64,000 bases of DNA from Lepiota brunneoincarnata (lineage: Eukaryota; Basidiomycota; Agaricomycetes; Agaricales; Agaricaceae), in assembly GCA_023014365.1 (NCBI GenBank), contig JAEBUN010000013.1, positions 310,001 to 374,000 on the forward strand, read 5' to 3'. The position numbers and the translations under genes are program-made. Under the pieces are notes generated by a model. The model saw only the letters and a program-made list of their open reading frames with translations, was not told the origin of the DNA and did no database searches. Below, piece by piece: positions 37,635 through 49,606 of this stretch (positions within the stretch are counted from its first letter, which is position 1; each line of letters begins with the position of its first letter).

Positions 37635-39489
37635 ATACACATCATCTTGTACGCTGGTCAATGATAGTACGACCAATTTGACGAAATCCTGCTGTCGCTC
37701 GTGTCGAAAGCCACTCTAGTCATCTGTTTATCCATAGATTCATTTGTTAATGTGTTTAGTTTAGCATCCGCACTAGTACCTTCATTCAGTATTCTACTAT
37801 AATTTGTACCAGCACATTCACTCACAGCCTGACCTATTCCACGACTGGCACCCATGAACCAGTAGCTTCTCGTAGCAGTGAAGCATAGGTCATACCACTC
37901 TTAGACGCTTGAGTAGCCGATCCTCGATAATTGATACCCTCATTATCAATCACACTTCTGCTTAGGTTAGCTAATATCATAATTGTCGTGAAAGCGGTCA
38001 TTCTATCCTCGAAAAGCAAACTACACTTTAATCAAAATGGGATTATGCAGAGAGGCGTTCGAAAGGAACAAGGACATGCGCAGGAACAAACTTCTTCAAC
38101 GAACGCCCGTCCGGTGGCGTGCACAACTCTCCTCCCTCGACCTTGTTGAACCATATGGGAACTAGTATTTCAGGGGTTGCCCTATTTTTGGTTCTGTTCA
38201 AGTCCACAAGTTGACGTTTTACACGGTGGAAACGGGGCCTAAGTAGTCCAACGAGGACAAGTGATAGATTCTTATCTGAGCGGGGAACCCCTCCTAATTT
38301 GGTGCTGCTGAACTTTGAACAAGGGTCACATCATGCAGGTTGTCAGGGATTATAACGAAACGATGGGACCTGGGATAAAATAGAATTACCCTGTGGTCAC
38401 CTTTTGGGAAGTGGATGTCATCCCCTGCTTTTGATGGCCAAAATAAAAAAATAGCACGGGAGTCGAATAAGTGTCAAAGAACATCCAAACCTTTGATGCA
38501 ACATAATAGCTCCCAGGCTGTATTAATGCATCGTCCCGGACCCACGGATTGCCGGCGGCAATCATCGGAGTAGGCCAGGGGCGTAAATACAAGTGCCCAA
38601 ACGCTCGGGGGACTCGCTGCTCTGGGAAAGTCTCGCCGCAATGCCACCGTTTGAACAAAAATATCTCTGGCTTGTTTTTTCCTACAGGGAAACTCAAAAC
38701 GCGATCCCAGAAGGCCCCTTGTTACCCCCATGAGTCTCTTACATACACTCAACAGTGGGGGCAGGCTATTCCATTGGAGCCATTATATACGCTGGTCGTT
38801 TCCGTGTGGCGGGACCAGGTCCGTCGATGAGACCTTTGAGACCCGCCGATGTCACGTGACGCAATGAACGTCCCCTCGAATGTTGGATTTATACGTTGAC
38901 GTGCAAGTCGTGTTACATCTGTTCCATCCTGCTGCGAGGCGTGCGACCCCCTCTACAAGGATAGAGTATTGAGCTCGAAGACTCGGGGAGAGTCGCACTC
39001 CACGCGCAGCAACGGCTTGTAACACGACGAGGTGTGTCCCCATGTGAAGCACAGGTCGTTACAAGTGGTAAAGCATCGACCTACAGTACATTTCCTCATT
39101 GTCAAGCTCAAATACGGGCTATCAGCGAAGCGTTCTGTGGCAGATCTGTTTTAGTTCATTCTTGAGACCAACATCCTTGGGCCCCTAGCAGAGGAAGCCT
39201 GTCATAGGTACTTGGATTCGCTGTTATTGAGGAGAGAAATTATATACCCCCAAGCGCATACGCGCCCCCGTGATCAATAAGTCAAACACTATGCCTCCCT
39301 GCCGTAGATGCTCGAGCTCAGCTCTGTGCGATACTAGCCTACAAGCCTACGGGCGGCTCGCCCACAATATGGATGACAGCTGGCGCTGATGGAATGATGC
39401 AAGGTCCTAGTGCGCCGTATTAACGGGCATCGTCGAGGTCCAAGGTCACGCAGAATTGGAATCAGACCGCCATCGGAAGCCGAGGCTTT
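37635..39489. other. Gene-poor region
   Basis: There are short frames only, on both strands, none over about 105 codons and none recognised. I see no repeats shared with the segmental duplications. Confidence 0.45.
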
Positions 39490-40600
39490 GCTGTTCTCTA
39501 CTTCCCTCGACTCCTGTACCCTTCTTTGGGCACTGATTCTCTTTCAAGTCAGGTTGCTCTTATCAGTTATGAGTCAGCGTTCAAACGGCGACGGATGTTC
39601 CTAATCTGGGCCCTGGTCCAGAGCCTGGGTGCGTGCTCCCTCAGGGTCCGGCCAGCACATGTCCTTACTCTACCCTCTACCCCTCCGCACTTAGTCCAAG
39701 TGTGCTAACCATTTATCGATCAATAAACCTCACCATCATCTTGTCATTTGGGATATCGAAAGCAGTGGCATCATACAATGGGCAATCAGTGACGGCGACA
39801 ACGCTGGATTGGATATGGGGCACCGTTTTCACCATTGGGTGCGACCTTGTACCACTTACTTGGTGTACATAGTACTTAAATCACCGCAGGCTATGGTGGC
39901 TAGGGTTATATCATAATAATCCTCACCCGTATGCAAGGTTTTTTTTTCGTGAAGACATCAAGTACGATGTGGTCTTTTTATTGTGGCGCGTCTTACTCCC
40001 CTGTACGTCTAAACTGCCTCTATTTATCTCATTTGGACAATATAACTACCAGAAAAGTCGTCATTGGCGTCGTCCCAGCTATCTCTTGGAATTATTTGTG
40101 TTTTTTTAGGTTGAGGATATTCCGTTCCACGCTAGCATCTGTCGCCACTGGTGTCGTGTGTTGGCTGATTTCTATCCTTGCACATTCATTATTACTTATT
40201 GCAGGAGTCTTTATGGTTCGTTGCACATACCAGTTACCTCCTACTGATTTTGAGATAGATATCACAGGCTGGAATGTTCCGATCAAAGTTCAGTAATGTC
40301 AGCCTGTCGAAGGCCATCCAGAACAAGCATCACTTCCACGCATACTGTAAGTCCCGTGCAACTGTTGCTGCCACTCTGCATTGTCACCACGAGCTTATTT
40401 GCACTCGCTCTTAGCCACGAACCGTTGGCTGATCGTGCTCTTTGGGCTGGCGTTTGGGAGTTGCACCATTCCCCCCGGGCTCGGAGCAAGCTGTAAATCC
40501 CCTGGGAGCCAGTTCTCGAGTTCGTCAAACATTTATTCTTGACTACTTGAACCTCTTTCTGACCACCCTGCAAAAGGTTTCTACCAGGTTTAATATTCTA
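39490..40600 (+). pseudogene. Remnant of a multi-pass membrane protein
   Basis: Successive hydrophobic pieces in different frames can be read as exons or broken exons: ISYESAFKRRRMFLIW, TTLDWIWGTVFTIG, FREDIKYDVVFLLWRVL, STLASVATGVVCWLI and SLLLIAGVFMV, followed by further hydrophobic stretches to about 40600. The order suggests a fungal integral membrane protein of the DUF6533-like sort, but the match is weak. Frame changes without clear splice sites suggest decay. Confidence 0.3.
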
Positions 40601-40799
40601 TCCAATACACAATTTTCTACCATGTGACATCGGGTTGGTCACCGAGTGTTTACCGGTTCCACTCCTGTCAACACCCAACTCTTCCCTGGAGAATACGTCG
40701 CTCAATGAACCCATACAATAAACTACGTGAACTGCTACCCCAAAATCACCCTGCTATCAGTTCAGCCAAGCAAGGCTTGGATTAACTGACTACTTCAAA

Positions 40800-41767
40800 A
40801 ATATCAACATGTTTCCCTTTCTTCCCCTTTCTCTTCGAAATATTTGATTTATATTGGAAACATTTGAGACCCAGCACGGTCCCTTCGAAGCCTTCCCCTG
40901 TGTCCGGAGTTGGAAATTACTGTTGTCTGGTTTGCTGCAACAAACTGGCCTCTCTGCGTGTAGAGAGAACAGCTGATGGGAGTATTTGTGGGGGGACTGA
41001 GTTATAGTTGACCAGGCAGGGTTGCGCGTAGGGAGGGTGCTGGGATAAGACTCGAAGTGCATTGTTGGCCAAAGCGCGCACTTGTGCTGCGGCTATCCTG
41101 AAGGCCCCGACGTCACACTGTTCATCGTCGTCGAGGTTGAGGATCTCACGGTTTATGCATGAATCCGAGTCACATACGCATAAGTCATATTGGTATGACC
41201 ACAGCTGCTCCCAGAGGTCAGGTGCAAAGGCGAGTTCGCTGACTCCATGCAGTGGATGTGGGAGCTAGGGTATGATACTGTGCCAATTGGTCGAATATGC
41301 AGGGCTCTATGATGTTGTCCACATACTCCTGGATGATGAATGGCACACCAACTGTGTGGTCATGACCAGCGTTCTATACAAAGTCCTTCGGTACGGGGAG
41401 GTTCAGCACATAAAGAGCAAAATTTCATGGTGGCGACGGAGAACTCGATGTGAGAGTAACTGATCAAGTCTTTGATGGCAACTCGTGCAGCCACCTTCCG
41501 CCCGTCTCGAAATTTGAGTTTGAACAGATTATTAAACCCGCCTTGTTTTTCGAACGCAACAGTAGGTATCTTGGAGAGGGAGGCCACGTGACCAAAATAG
41601 GGGTGGTCCGTGCGGTTCAACGGACCTGGATGGTTACACACTCGTAAGATGAACCAACCTGAAATGAAATAGATGGATGCGAATGGGCGCTTCATGTGGA
41701 CGAGGTCATTTACCACAGGCGTCAGAACCTGAGGGTAGAAATTTCCGCGGAAGCGTTTGGACCACAC
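40800..41767 (-). pseudogene. APH/kinase-like phosphotransferase remnant
   Basis: Minus-strand frames contain GGFNNLFKL followed by RDGRKVAAR, the glycine-rich nucleotide loop and lysine strand of the aminoglycoside-phosphotransferase/choline-kinase-like fold. They also contain SVATMKFC and, in another frame, NAGHDHTVGVPFIIQEYVDN, which matches the hinge region of the same family. A further open stretch (about 41050-41280) may be the next part. The pieces are in different frames separated by a stop, and the catalytic HGD and DxD motifs were not found. Such genes are numerous in fungi and of unknown substrate. Confidence 0.45.
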
Positions 41768-44270
41768 ACCCCAGAGAACCCGGGACCCATCATGAAAGGT
41801 TGACGTGGGTGATGGCTAGCTTGAGTACTTGCAAAGGGCCTAGCTACAGCATGCGGGCGCCGCCGCGCTGGTGACTGTTTGGTATGACCCCCGCCGATCA
41901 TATTGAACCCAATTCCAGGGGGAAATATACAGTATTAATCCATCACAACAAAGTGTAACAATATAGTCATGTTTATCTGGGCGCGCGCCTCATAGGTTTC
42001 CAGAATCAATCCGGATCTTAAAAGAAAATACCGCAAGGTTCGGATCCAGGCTCGGCTAGTTCCCTTGTACCTTGAGACTAGGAGGAAACTCGCGCCAAAT
42101 ATTTGAGAGGAGTCTGAAGGATGGTGCGAGGACTGGGGAGCGATAGGAAAACAGACCAGCTACTGTGTTGTGTGATCTCAGTCCTCAGTATTATTTTCTC
42201 GATTGAATTTCATGGGTGTGGCGTTTGCTGAGCCACGCGAATCTAACCACGCCTCCCATCTTACCCTCATCCGACAAAAAAACTTAACCCCCGCTCACCC
42301 CACCAAATGAGATGTGGTCGGAGGGTTTTACGTGATATGCTGCTCCTTTTCCCCTCTTCCCCATCATTCCGACTCATGGACAGGCCACGCCCCCCCCCCC
42401 GGTCAAATAGCAACCCATTCACCTTCAACGATTTCCAAAGCTCGAATTCATGCCCTTCGGCGCGTCCGGTGGATTAAGAAACACACCGAACTTTGGCCTT
42501 TGTTGCAACTGGGTCGGCAATAGCGACGCAATAGAACCTGGCGGGGGGGACTGGAGCACAAACCAACGGCGAAAGAAGAACCCAGCAATATGAGTTCAGT
42601 ATTCTCCAGCACGAGGCCACGGTATGTGTGTTCAAGCACCTCTGCAAGACCCTTCTGAACCGATTACCAGAGGCCCTGTCCAGTCCATCGCCCATGGTGT
42701 ACTGGACAGTCCAGTTCACCCCCACCCTCGAACCACCATGGCCCCTGCCACATTCTTTAATCATTGTTGTTTCCCACCCTTCTCCTGGTCGTCATATATT
42801 GGCCTCCCCCCCCCCTCATCACCGAAGGGCAGCCTGGACGCCTACCCCTGGTTTTTCATCCGTTCCCTGGATATACAACACATATAGTCACTTCACTCGC
42901 CTTGGGCCATTGAAGACCAAGAGATGGCATATGTACTCCCGGAAGGGATCAAAAAGATAGTCTTTTTCCTCAGGAGAGTGAGTGCAATCCGCCGTCTTTA
43001 CCTTCATAAATCTTTTTGCTAATGTTCGTTTTATAGTGCTAGACTTTCACGTCTAGCTGTGACGCTGACGTGTTCGTGGGGGAGCCCTGCACAAACTCAG
43101 CTTGCTGGAAAAGAGGGGCTATGCAGTCCCTCGCCAAAAAATAGAGGCTCGGGATCATGTCGGGAGCAGCAGACCCCCGGTATGGAACCAGGTGTTATCA
43201 CATAGAGATCCCTAGCTGATGCAACAGAAGCTCTAGTCAGCCTCGCTTGGTCCTCAGCAGCCAGCAAGACATCGTAGCAGCACACACTCAAACGTAACGC
43301 TTTGACCGTTCTACGACCGTGGCGGGATGCTATGTTATGGGGGTAAAGAGCAACACCAATGTTAATCGCCAGCGATGCGGACCGCCAACACTCAAATTTC
43401 CCATTGTGTGTGCCTCGAATCTCCCTTTCCTACAACATCCCAAGCATATCTGCAACGTGGGGATTGTGGCTTGGACCTCATGAGTGTGGAAATGGGGGCT
43501 GACGAGGACTTGTGCTGAAATTCTTGTGTCGCCTCGCTCAGCGGGCGCCAAGAGCTTGGACCACTGGCACAAGCGCCGACAATGTACGTGTTCTGCTATA
43601 TTACAAGCCTATAAGAACCATGATATTTGATACTTTGACCTCGGGGGCTAGCATATGTGCGCGTATCAGGTACCTTCATGACTGACGGTTATTGGCTCAT
43701 GTTGACGTGGCACAAAAAGGCCAGAAATGTGTTTGTTCCCACCTCACCCCAGGTACATAACAATTGCGCTTCCCAGATAGCAACTCGCATAGCTCATGTG
43801 TATTCCACCCTAGGCCTATGCAAGTAAGGCAAAGTGTCAAGTGCCGTCCAAGATAACCCAGCTACTGCTGTAACCCTTGTGGGCGCAGCCCCCTGAACCA
43901 TCCATCACTAGGTAGGGGATAAGTATGTCGTCGCATTAAGGCCGACTTCAACAGGCCTTCGGGTATCGAACTCACTCAAGGTCGTGCACACTCCAGGGTA
44001 GCTTTCCCAAATCTTTCCGCATTTTGGCGCCAACCAATACTTGCGCGCCAAAGGGACGAGATTTTAGCGAGGCATGGGAGTAGCTTCATGAGAGTGGGTT
44101 ATTTTGGGCGTGATACGGGTTATCGCTGACGGATAGTCTTAGTGAGTCAGGATACATAATTGCAGGCCTGCTCCAAGCTCATGTGGATATACAGGCACGG
44201 GTTTTGTACGAACATCTGGCAGTGAGACTAGGTCCGCTGCTGGTCAGCTAGAGCAATTTGGTCGTTTAAT
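41768..44270. other. Gene-poor region
   Basis: Only short scattered frames are present. There are poly-C runs (for example near 42388-42400 and 42808-42817). I see no known domain and no repeat. Confidence 0.45.
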
Positions 44271-44272
44271 TT

Positions 44273-45304
44273 GTGGGTTCCATGAACAGCGCAGGACGCC
44301 TCCCGTTTCCATACAAGATCATCCCGAGTATTCCCTATCAGAACACTGTCTTGGTACGCCCCACCTCCTTGAGGCAACCGCAGGCTACCACTGCCCGGTC
44401 ACTACCTTCCCGGACCCAAATCCCGACTCAAGGCTCTCGTTTTACTTCGTCATCGCGGCTTACGGACATTTACTCAGCGATCATCGAATGTGGTCTGTGA
44501 GACTTTCATGGTGAAGAAGCATCGTAGTATGTCTTTTCTCGGCGAAATTGAATCTATCAATCCCACAGTACTGGTCAAACAACATGGACCCCATGAAGAG
44601 TACCTTTGCAACGATGGAGCTATTCCTCATTTCCAGAATTGGGTTGGTATATTGATGCTTCAGATGAATATCTGGACGACGAAATAACCAAGTAACACGC
44701 AGAGTTGCTCAATTCTTCGCCTCCCAAGCAGTATGTCATAGGCGCTGGGGACTGCGTCGGGCACAGTTTTCTCGGTCTAGGCCCTCTTCGCCGGGCACAG
44801 GGTCCCTACATTACCACCCCCAGCAATAAGGAATTGCCACCGGTCCTGATATTCCGGAAATTTCCCCGGTTTCTGACTTCCTCCTCCTCAGCAACGAATG
44901 GACCAGATTAGGTCTCTACCCTCACCTCCAACTTCCTCGACCTTTTCCGCTTCCTGATTCACGGCGGAACATTGAACAGCTTCAAGCCCGTGTGTGCAAC
45001 GTCCCTTGCCCTCTTGGGGTTGGCCAGGCGAGGTCCGGGTTCTGTCGGTGTGGCAGTTGTTCATCGAAATGGATGGGTGGACGTTAACGTTGGAAGATTA
45101 GCGCTTACACGAGATGGTGACGATGTTGGTCTGTCATCGCTGGGTCTGCAGCGGACCCAGATAGTCGCTGACCTAGAGCAAGTGAGAAATTCTCCTTATA
45201 CATTGGATGTGCAATCGAATCGAGTTGTCGGATGGCCCAAGGGAGAGTTGAGGAATGGGGGGTTTGAGGTCGTGTGTCTGAAATACGTTTGCGTTCCGGA
45301 GTAG
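44273..45304 (+). other. Possible decayed gene, unrecognised
   Basis: Open frames on the plus strand (44273-44500, 44490-44687, 44972-45304) change frame repeatedly. The last one encodes 110 residues, including GSVGVAVVHRNGWVDVNVG. No domain is recognised, and the composition would also fit an antisense shadow. It is listed only so the interval is accounted for. Confidence 0.2.
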
Positions 45305-45801
45305 AGGTAACCTAGCGTCACAGGACAGAACAAATCTCTGCGTTGTGAGTTGGAAGGCAAGAAAAGTAGCTCCTGTGACTGTTACTACATGTCACGCTAA
45401 TGATACCTATCGGTTACACTCCATGAGCATGCGCTAATCCCATGGGTCAGGGATCGAATTTAAATAAGTATAATTTATGCATGGGAACGACAAATGAGAG
45501 GCTAGTGGTAAGTGCAGATGAGAATATATTGGAAGTACGAAAATCGATGGCACAACCATGTCACACTTGTACTCGGCACTAGGGCGCCCGGAGTCCTATC
45601 TTGGGTGATCATCCCCGCTAGTACCGAGCATATGACCGCTGAGGGTAGGGAGTCGTTGAGCAGCAGCTTGCGATTGTTGCACTGGGATATCGCAGGCAGG
45701 TTGCACCCGAGACTGGCAACCTCGCACTGTTGGATCCCATGGTCAGTCCCTTCGGTATACACATGGGATTTTGAGACTGACCATATACTACAGGAATAGC
45801 A

Positions 45802-47727
45802 TTAACTCGACTCCAGTACTTTTATGAGACTTCCCAAATTAAAGAGATGGAGTTCCACTCGTCGAATGGTCCATAATAATGCAGCAAGTAGAAGCAACGT
45901 CAACGCAATGACTGCAGTGAAAGAAGTGAGAAACGGGTTTCTTGAAATGAAGGCTGCAACTGGGAAGATTATCTGTGCCGTTTGGTTGGTTGTCACTGGT
46001 ACCACCGAGCCTGTAGCATTCAACGGGAGTGCGATCCCTTTGAGCAGGGTTTTTGCAGCTGGCTGCAGATAAAGCTCCATAGTCCTGCTGATCTCACCCA
46101 GAGACAGTGGCTCCATCTCCAACGCCAATGAACCATCCATACCCGGCACAATTAAGGCTCGATGAAGCTTGAGAAACAAGTTATCTATGAGGTCGCTGGA
46201 AACTTCATCGCTTAGGCTATTCCTGAACCCAAGAGCATCTGTGAGTACAACTCCTTCTGCCGGCGCAATATTGCCCATCGGGGTTTGCTCATTGATAGGC
46301 CCAGGAAGCTGCCTCGCTGTAAGCAAGTTCCGTGACAGTGTGATCTCCGCGGGTACCACTGAACTGGCCAGGGGACAATTCAAAAACAGCACCATTGATC
46401 GGGAGTGTGGTATCGGTGTTCATATAGAGCACCCCCGGAAGCCCAGAAAGGGACAGATTGCGCCATGGTATATGGGATGGATCAGTATTGACCCTGTTGA
46501 AAAATAAAAATGTGGGATTGGCATGACCGGAGATTTCTCGATCGGCTTTGTCCAACACAACAATTCCTATCCAAGCCAAATTGTATGAATTAATGTGCTG
46601 GAGCTTAGGAAAATTGGAAGAAACGTACCACAATCCTGGACACTATACAGATCATCAAAATAAACGGTATAGTTCATCTGGCCGACTTCGAGAGTGAGCC
46701 AGTCTGTACCGTGCTGAGAGGAGTGGGGCCCATTACTCGCCACTCAAGCACATTGATAGTGAAAATGCATGATGTCGCTCCGATAAATGAGAGCACTCTG
46801 CTCGGGCAGCCCGTCTGTATTCATGTTTAGTCATGGGATGAGCACGTTTGCTGAGCTCATGTCGTACCCAAAGATGGCATTTTCTAGTCTCTCTGGGCAT
46901 ATGGCAAGGTTGGCCTGCTCGGATACCTCTGGAGGCCTCCCAACTGACATTGGCAACCGAGTTTTGTTTGTTCTCCTTGCAGAGAGTGTACCAATTGTGA
47001 CCATACTTGAATCCAGCGGTCCAATAGTCATCACAATAAGCATCGCCATGAAGGCAACACGGAACCCACCAGTTGCCAAGCTCCCGACGAAGTGGACCAG
47101 GTTGTCCAATAGTCCATTGGTAATTGTCAAGGCTCGGCCCGATGTTCCAGGCTGGTGCTGGGCCATACACTCCGCGCTGCAGACTGCTGCAATGACTTCC
47201 TTTATGAAAGGACAGGCCAAGGCGTGCCACGCCACTGACACAGCTGTGATTCCAGCTTTGAATTCAGCCAGGGTGACGTTGAACGAAGATAGCACCTCGA
47301 GGTCATTGCTGGGGTAGGATTGGAGGAGAATAGGGTGAAAGAGGCAGTAATATGCGAATATGAGGAAGGCGGACTCGAATAGAACAAACGCCGTTGCATG
47401 ACCATTAATTCTGCGTTTGTGTCGGTTGTTGAGGCCTGGGTTGATGGTGTTTGTGTGTTCTGCGGTAGAGGAGGATTTGAACTGGTTTGGATGAATCATG
47501 CTCCGTGCAGAACAGTTGGGTTCTAGGTAAAAATAGCGAGTACCGGAGTGCATGGTGACTAGACTCATGTTAAACACAAGATCAGAACTGGTGGTTCTTG
47601 TAGCCATTAATAGCGGATGCAAAACTGAGTCTTGATCCACCATCCAACGGAAACAATCAATGTGATTGAATTGTGTACCGCCATGGTTCCTAAGGGCTCC
47701 ATTGGTGACATGGGAGGTGTAGTACAT
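45802..47727 (-). CDS. Large fungal membrane protein (family member 2)
   Basis: Minus-strand exons begin either at the first ATG (47727) or, more plausibly, at MIHPNQFKSS (47499). The motif ITAVSVAWHALACPFIKE matches ISIVWHALASMAIKD of the gene at 35867-37634. Both have N-terminal transmembrane segments, a glycosylated middle part (46290-46830, in pieces in different frames, presumably spliced) and a C-terminal transmembrane segment (FTAVIALTLLLLAALLW), then a short tail. The stop is at 45802-45804. The two genes converge across 8 kb. The 5' end lies within a few hundred bases of the copy C boundary, so its promoter may have been replaced. Function is unknown. Confidence 0.55.
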
Positions 47728-48956
47728 CTTGAAAGGTTGTATATGAGCTATAGGCTATTTAATGGTATTCCAATATCTCTTGCAGCACAAGAAATCGTCA
47801 GATCGAGAGCTACCGACCTTGGTGCAGCGCTGAGGATTTTCCATTCGTTACGGGACTTATCTGATCCTTGCACTAGTACACGGGTTTATCAGATTTTATC
47901 TAGTCACCATATGAGCTTAGCCTAATTCGTAAATCTTTAACCTAGGCTGAACACAGGGAGTAAAGTTGTGTTACGCAATAAGTATGAGACGAGACCCCGC
48001 CCCGAACTACCTGTTTCAATATTCCCCAACGGTAATGGAGGCAGGACATCCTCTACCACTCGCAAAGGGTTACAATGGGTCGTTACGGTAGTAAGTTACT
48101 GTTCGTTTTAAGAACGTTTTACCCGCCCCGCCCGCCCACCGTTCGGTTAGCGTTACAACCCTGAACTGACCGTTTTCCTTCGCTTAACTTCAAGTCAATA
48201 TTCTGATCAGAAGCGTGTGCTTAAGAAATGAATACTTTTTTGCATAATGCAGCAACGACTGACAGCAAGATGTGCCAGGACCCGTGTCATTGATTAATGC
48301 CTTTGACCACCATGAGCATTGCAACTGCTAAGGATATGATGTAGAGGTGGTCACCCGGCTGCCCACGGAAACCGAGCAAACCACCTCTCCATAACGATCT
48401 CGGACGAACTTGACAGCTATCAGTACGAGTAGTTTCCCAAAAAAGAAACATCTAGGTTCGGATCAAAATACCCCGGATCAACAATACCCCTCTCCCTCCT
48501 GACCGTCTCTCCGTTCTCTATCCCTCGGTAATGAATAAGGAATACTACCTGTAGAACATGATGGAATTATAGGATATTCTGTATATATTCAGCAGGGACT
48601 TCAGCTAACAACAATTCTTTGAAGTCTCTCTCTTTCTTTCTATTTCGCTTCGTTTCGCTTTGCTTCGCCTCGCCTCAACAACTCAGCCATCGGAATTCAT
48701 TCATGTTACGTCCCATCATTGTCTCATATCGTCTCAAGTCCACGCGTTGAGCGGTTTTATTTAAATCGCTTGTTTTACATCTATTTCACTATACTATCTA
48801 CAGAATCTGGGTTGAACCCCCAACACCCCAGTTACCATCCTTTCAATGATACAAAAATATCAACAGAAATACTATGATACATATAAACAATACTGGAACA
48901 AAATCTACTGTGACTCAAAGCTTACACTCTATCTGTAAATACCAATCAATTATGAT

Positions 48957-48978
48957 GACTTGGCGCCGGCGCCAAGTC
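48957..48978. repeat. Perfect 22-base palindrome at the small-inversion breakpoint (copy C)
   Basis: GACTTGGCGCC is followed directly by its reverse complement. Copy A has the same palindrome with one mismatch at 2824-2845. In B it is split by the 331-base inversion. It lies just downstream of the stop codon of the hypothetical three-exon gene. Confidence 0.85.
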
Positions 48979-48983
48979 CTTCA

Positions 48984-49606
48984 CTAATATGGTCGTCCCG
49001 ATCGCAGGTGCCGTTGAGCTCGCCGCAGTGCACCAGCCTGAGGCTGATGGTCATGGGGCTGTGCGCTTCCTACAGATGAAATGAAGTGTTAGCAACAAGA
49101 TGTGTAATAGCCATCAGACAACTAACCTGGTGTTCCTTGAGCGACTTCATCAAACTCCTCACCCGCATAAATTGGGACTCCATCTGAGAACCTTCTCAGG
49201 AACCTCTGATGGAGAATATCCCTCCTTTTGGACCTTGCAATGATCCCCCTAGCCTGCTCGACGGGAAGTTAGCACCGCCGTACAAAAGACTCATACAACT
49301 TGCAAGACTTACACGTGCTAGCCTCAGGAAGGACTTATAGTCCAATTCACTGAGCCCCTGTTCCGTTAAGTGCCAAACTGGCACACGGGAAGTGGTGGAA
49401 GTGGAGGGCAGGGGATCAGAGCGAAGAAGGGGGTCGGTGGCGGGTGGGCGGGCCGGGGTTGGCAGGGGGTTGAGAAGGTTCCTGAGGTCAGGACGATGTC
49501 GGTACCCGGAAGGCGGTTCGGGATTATGAGGTGGGTGGGGTGGAAGGGCATGGGGGAAGGGACTCTGGGAGTTCGTGGAAGGAGATCGCTTAATCGGGGT
49601 GGGCAT
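48984..49606 (-). CDS. Hypothetical three-exon protein, copy C
   Basis: Counterpart of 2196-2818 on the minus strand, with the same start (MPTPIKRSP), the same two introns and the same stop position. Frames are kept despite several substitutions (for example LTEQGLSEL for LTEQDLSEL), which suggests either recent duplication or mild constraint. The product is unknown. Confidence 0.45.

Noticed and set aside
42380..42402. Poly-C run as a functional quadruplex or telomere remnant
   Set aside because: It is a single homopolymer run without the spaced G/C blocks of a quadruplex or telomeric units.
44972..45304. 110-residue frame as a real enzyme gene
   Set aside because: No domain or splice pattern supports it, and its Val/Gly/Asp-rich composition resembles an antisense frame; it was kept only as a low-confidence entry.
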